From assembly GCF_013166515.1 (NCBI RefSeq), contig NZ_JABKKJ010000003.1, forward strand, positions 62,001 to 126,000: a stretch of DNA of 64,000 nucleotides. The letters are read 5' to 3'. The notes below the pieces were generated by a model that did no database searches, was not told where the DNA came from, and saw only the letters and a list, made by a program, of their open reading frames with translations. Shown here one piece after another: positions 61,275 to 64,000 of this stretch; within the stretch, counting starts at the first letter, position 1, and each line of letters opens with the position of its first letter. Source of the stretch: Xylanibacter caecicola. Its GTDB lineage: Bacteria > Bacteroidota > Bacteroidia > Bacteroidales > Bacteroidaceae. The translations under genes were made by a program, and so were the position numbers.

Positions 61275-64000
61275 TTAAAATCCCAATTCTATACCGAATG
61301 TAAATGTCTTCAGCTGCGGTGTCTCGAACGTGCATAGTCCGTCTATAGGCATTTCCGGATCCACGAAGAGGTCTTTCGACTTGATTGTGAAGAGGTTCGA
61401 TGCAGAGAAGAACACACGTGCCTTGCTCAGTCCTATTCTGTCGGTATACTTGCGCGGTGCGGTGATACCCAGCGTAAGGCTCTTCAGACGTACGTAGTCT
61501 GCCGGCATTATCCAACGTGATGAAAGCGCGCCCGTGCTTCCGTATTCAAACTTAGGCAGTTTTGCCGTCGTGTCGCCGGGACCTGTCCACATGTCACCGA
61601 GTTTGTAGTATGAAGGTATCGCACCGTTGTAGTTGTATGAACCACCGTTCTGGTGCAACCATGTCGCATAGTCATAAGCATCGCCACCGAACGAGTATGT
61701 GAAGGTAAAGCCGAGGTCGACGAACTTGTATCTCAACGTGTTTGTCAGACCGCCTTCTATCACGGGCTGGTGCTTGCCTACAATCACCTTGTTTGCTTCT
61801 GCAACGTTTGTTGTTGTCTTGCGTGCGTTTTCCGTTCCGTCGTTTATGAAATACTGCTCTTTTCCGGTTGCCGGGTCAACGCCTGCATACTCGTAGGCAT
61901 AGTATGAGTAGTACGGCTCGCCCACACGGTGTATCAGCAGACCGCTGATAACTTCATTGTCCTCACCGTTCAGTTTGGACAGCTTGTTGCTGTTGTGTGC
62001 CATGTTGAGCGATGTTGTCCATGTGAAGTCCTTTGTGGTGATGTTGTTCGATGTGATTGTAACCTCTATACCGCTGTTTTTCAGCGAACCGATGTTCATA
62101 GGTGTCGTGACATATCCCTCGCTGCCTTCGTAGTATCCGGGGATTGCCGATACGGGCATGTTGTATATCAGGTCGGTTGTCTTGCGCACATAGTAGTCGA
62201 GCGTAAGGTTTATGCGGTCGATGAACGTAAGGTCAAGACCGATGTTCAGTGCACGGTTCTTTTCCCATCTCAGTTCCGGGTTACCGATACCTACGATACC
62301 CATTCCCGATGAACCGTTGTATGCCTCGCCGTATTTATAGAGGTTCATGTATCCGTAGAGGCTCGACGGTTGTGTACCGTTGACACCGAACGAAAGGCGC
62401 AACTTACCGTCTGTGACGATGCTCTTTACAGGCTCGAAGAACTTCTCGTCACTGAAGCGCCATGCTCCCGATATGGACCAGAACGAACCCCAACGGTTAT
62501 CGTGTGCAAGGCGTGACGAGCCGTCCGTGCGGTAGCTCAGTCCTGCGTAATATCTGTTGGCATAGTTGTAGTTCACGCGTCCCAGCAGCGATACGAGTTT
62601 GTATTCTTCTTTGTTGGATTCTGCGGATGTGGTTCCGGCGTTTGTCAGTTCGTACAGGTCGCCCGGATAGTCGTATCCGCTCAGATAATTATATGCGCTG
62701 TTGTTCTGTTCCGTCTCAAAACCTACGAGTGCGTCCACATTATGTTTGCCGAACGATTTGATGTACGACAGCTGTGTCTGTGTGTTCAACTGCTTGTTGG
62801 TAACAGCCTGACGCTGCAGCAAACCGTTGAAGCCTGAGCCGTTGTTTGAGTATTTGTCCCAAAGCACATCTTCCTCATTGGATGTATATTCGTATGCGAT
62901 TTTCTCGCTCAATATGAGGTTGTCCCATATGTTGTACGACAACTTTATTGTATTGAACGTGCGTATGATGTCGCTCTTGTCATAAGCATGCAGGGTTTCA
63001 TACAGTGGGTTAACGCCCCTGTTCAAAGCCGAACCGGTGTTGCCGGTAAGCGTTCCGTCCTCGTTGAAGGCTACCGATGCCGGTGTCTGCATCCATGCGG
63101 CGTTTGCAACGGAGCCGTCAAAACTTGCACCCTCGTTTGCCAGTCTCTGGTTCATCTTCGAGAACTGGGTTGTAAGGTTAAGTGTAAACTTTCCGAAGGT
63201 GTGTGTAATGTTGGCGTTGCCAGTGAAACGCTCCAGTCCCTGGCCGAGTAGTATACCGTCCTGATTTGTGTATGAAAGCGATGAATAGAACTTGGTGTTC
63301 TCCGATCCGCCGTTCACGGCAACCTGATAGTTGCTGTGATGTCCCGTCTGATAAAGCAGGTCTTTCCAGTTTGTCCAGCCGTTTGCAGGCTTTGCGGCGA
63401 ACTGGTCGATGTTCCTGTCTGCAAAGGCGAGTGCGTTTTCCTCGCTCATACCGCCCTGATACAGACCGTAGTTCTTAAGTCCTGTGTACAGCAGTTCGCG
63501 CCAGTCGTCGCCGTTAAGTGTCGGACGGTAGTTCACTGCCGACTTGGAGAACCCCCAGTCGCTACGGAAGTCTACGTGTGTCTTGCCACGCGAACCGCTT
63601 TTTGTTGTTATCACAATCACACCGTTTGCCGCGCGCGAACCGTAGAGCGATGCTGCCGCAGCGTCCTTGATTACTGTTATCGACTCGATGTCGTTGGAGT
63701 TGATTGTGGAAAGAAGACTCGTTCCGGAGTCGTTGTATCCGTCGCCCGGACCGCTGAATGCGTTGATGTTGCCGCTTGATACCGGTGTTCCGTCGATAAC
63801 ATACAATGGGTTATTTCCGGCGTTGATGGATCCCATACCTCTCACACGTACGCTCGATACCGAGCCGGGAGCTCCTGATGTGTTGGTTATCTGAAGACCG
63901 GGCACGCTTCCCGCCAGTTTGTCTTCGAGCGAAATCATCGGCACATCTTCCAGTTTGCTCAGGTCGGCGGTGCTTGCCGCACCGGTGAACGATGATTTCT
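61275..64000 (-). CDS. SusC-like TonB-dependent receptor, 5' end outside window
   Basis: The minus-strand frame is open to the window edge; about 908 residues are present and the signal peptide, regulatory domain and TonB box are missing. The plug domain shows ISLEDKLAGSVPGLQITNTS, NPLYVIDGTPV and SITVIKDAAAASLYGSRAAN, and the barrel ends LKTFTFGIELGF. It forms the transport half of a SusCD complex with the downstream SusD. Reading frame is intact throughout the visible part. Confidence 0.95.
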   Translation of the reverse strand, partial: KSSFTGAASTADLSKLEDVPMISLEDKLAGSVPGLQITNTSGAPGSVSSVRVRGMGSINAGNNPLYVIDGTPVSSGNINAFSGPGDGYNDSGTSLLSTINSNDIESITVIKDAAAASLYGSRAANGVIVITTKSGSRGKTHVDFRSDWGFSKSAVNYRPTLNGDDWRELLYTGLKNYGLYQGGMSEENALAFADRNIDQFAAKPANGWTNWKDLLYQTGHHSNYQVAVNGGSENTKFYSSLSYTNQDGILLGQGLERFTGNANITHTFGKFTLNLTTQFSKMNQRLANEGASFDGSVANAAWMQTPASVAFNEDGTLTGNTGSALNRGVNPLYETLHAYDKSDIIRTFNTIKLSYNIWDNLILSEKIAYEYTSNEEDVLWDKYSNNGSGFNGLLQRQAVTNKQLNTQTQLSYIKSFGKHNVDALVGFETEQNNSAYNYLSGYDYPGDLYELTNAGTTSAESNKEEYKLVSLLGRVNYNYANRYYAGLSYRTDGSSRLAHDNRWGSFWSISGAWRFSDEKFFEPVKSIVTDGKLRLSFGVNGTQPSSLYGYMNLYKYGEAYNGSSGMGIVGIGNPELRWEKNRALNIGLDLTFIDRINLTLDYYVRKTTDLIYNMPVSAIPGYYEGSEGYVTTPMNIGSLKNSGIEVTITSNNITTKDFTWTTSLNMAHNSNKLSKLNGEDNEVISGLLIHRVGEPYYSYYAYEYAGVDPATGKEQYFINDGTENARKTTTNVAEANKVIVGKHQPVIEGGLTNTLRYKFVDLGFTFTYSFGGDAYDYATWLHQNGGSYNYNGAIPSYYKLGDMWTGPGDTTAKLPKFEYGSTGALSSRWIMPADYVRLKSLTLGITAPRKYTDRIGLSKARVFFSASNLFTIKSKDLFVDPEMPIDGLCTFETPQLKTFTFGIELGF

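Overview
The window looks like chromosome from a Bacteroidales bacterium, most probably a Prevotella-type (Prevotellaceae) species. The evidence is two SusC/SusD pairs, Bacteroidetes-specific DUF4254, DUF4271 and DUF4294 genes, C-terminal sorting-type ends on two secreted proteins, lipoproteins with a Cys lipobox, and repeated promoters of the Bacteroidetes form TTTG-N19-21-TAnnTTTG. Gene products were named by reading the translations; no database search was run.

Layout. 1-1390: end of a TonB-dependent barrel protein and a membrane acyltransferase. 1391-8695: repeat-rich accessory region with a HigBA-type toxin-antitoxin pair, a large mosaic secreted protein followed by a small acidic protein, and an unassigned two-gene membrane module. 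8696-13623: SusC/SusD pair whose SusC signal peptide is out of frame at a G6 tract. 14486-19121: GH3-family protein, Ig-like lipoprotein and DUF3108 protein. 19260-27562 (minus): surface-glycolipid operon (MsbA-like ABC exporter, LpxL-like acyltransferase, UDP-galactopyranose mutase, membrane acyltransferase, WaaP-like kinase, galactofuranosyltransferase-like enzyme, GT10 fucosyltransferase-like enzyme). 27697-32930 (minus): miaB, rnc, fabF, acpP, pdxB. 33545-35421: DUF4254, GT9 and rubredoxin. 35500-37244 (minus): kduD and kduI for uronate catabolism. 37652-42986 (minus): tRNA-Gln, tyrS, yidD, rnpA, hemD, DUF4271, metK. 43213-49172: AlkD-like protein, rbfA, FtsX-type permease, DUF4294 and metG. 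49345-58749 (minus): Omp28-like secreted protein, YifB/ComM, a thioredoxin-fold lipoprotein without its cysteines, an OmpA/TPR lipoprotein directly behind tRNA-Leu and tRNA-Gly, a four-cysteine lipoprotein and argH. 59648-64000 (minus): SusD and a SusC running off the end.

How the genes fit together. The sugar-uptake systems (SusCD) and kduID suit a polysaccharide degrader. The 19-27 kb operon has everything expected for building and exporting a decorated lipid-linked surface glycan containing galactofuranose and perhaps fucose. The remaining genes are mostly housekeeping (translation, fatty acids, SAM, arginine, PLP).

The most unusual signal is intergenic. Nearly every long gap carries large inverted repeats made of short degenerate words: GGAGATAA, TTAAGAA, GAAGTTAAA, GAATGAAGA, GATTAGTGATTAG, AATTATAAATTATC. 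Several have perfect arms of 36, 49 and 58 bp. Paired 25-bp REP-like hairpins and an 88-bp promoter-bearing repeat also recur. Some of these elements supply stop codons of adjacent genes, and direct copies bracket the two small accessory modules. No transposase is visible in the window. This is the best candidate for something undescribed.
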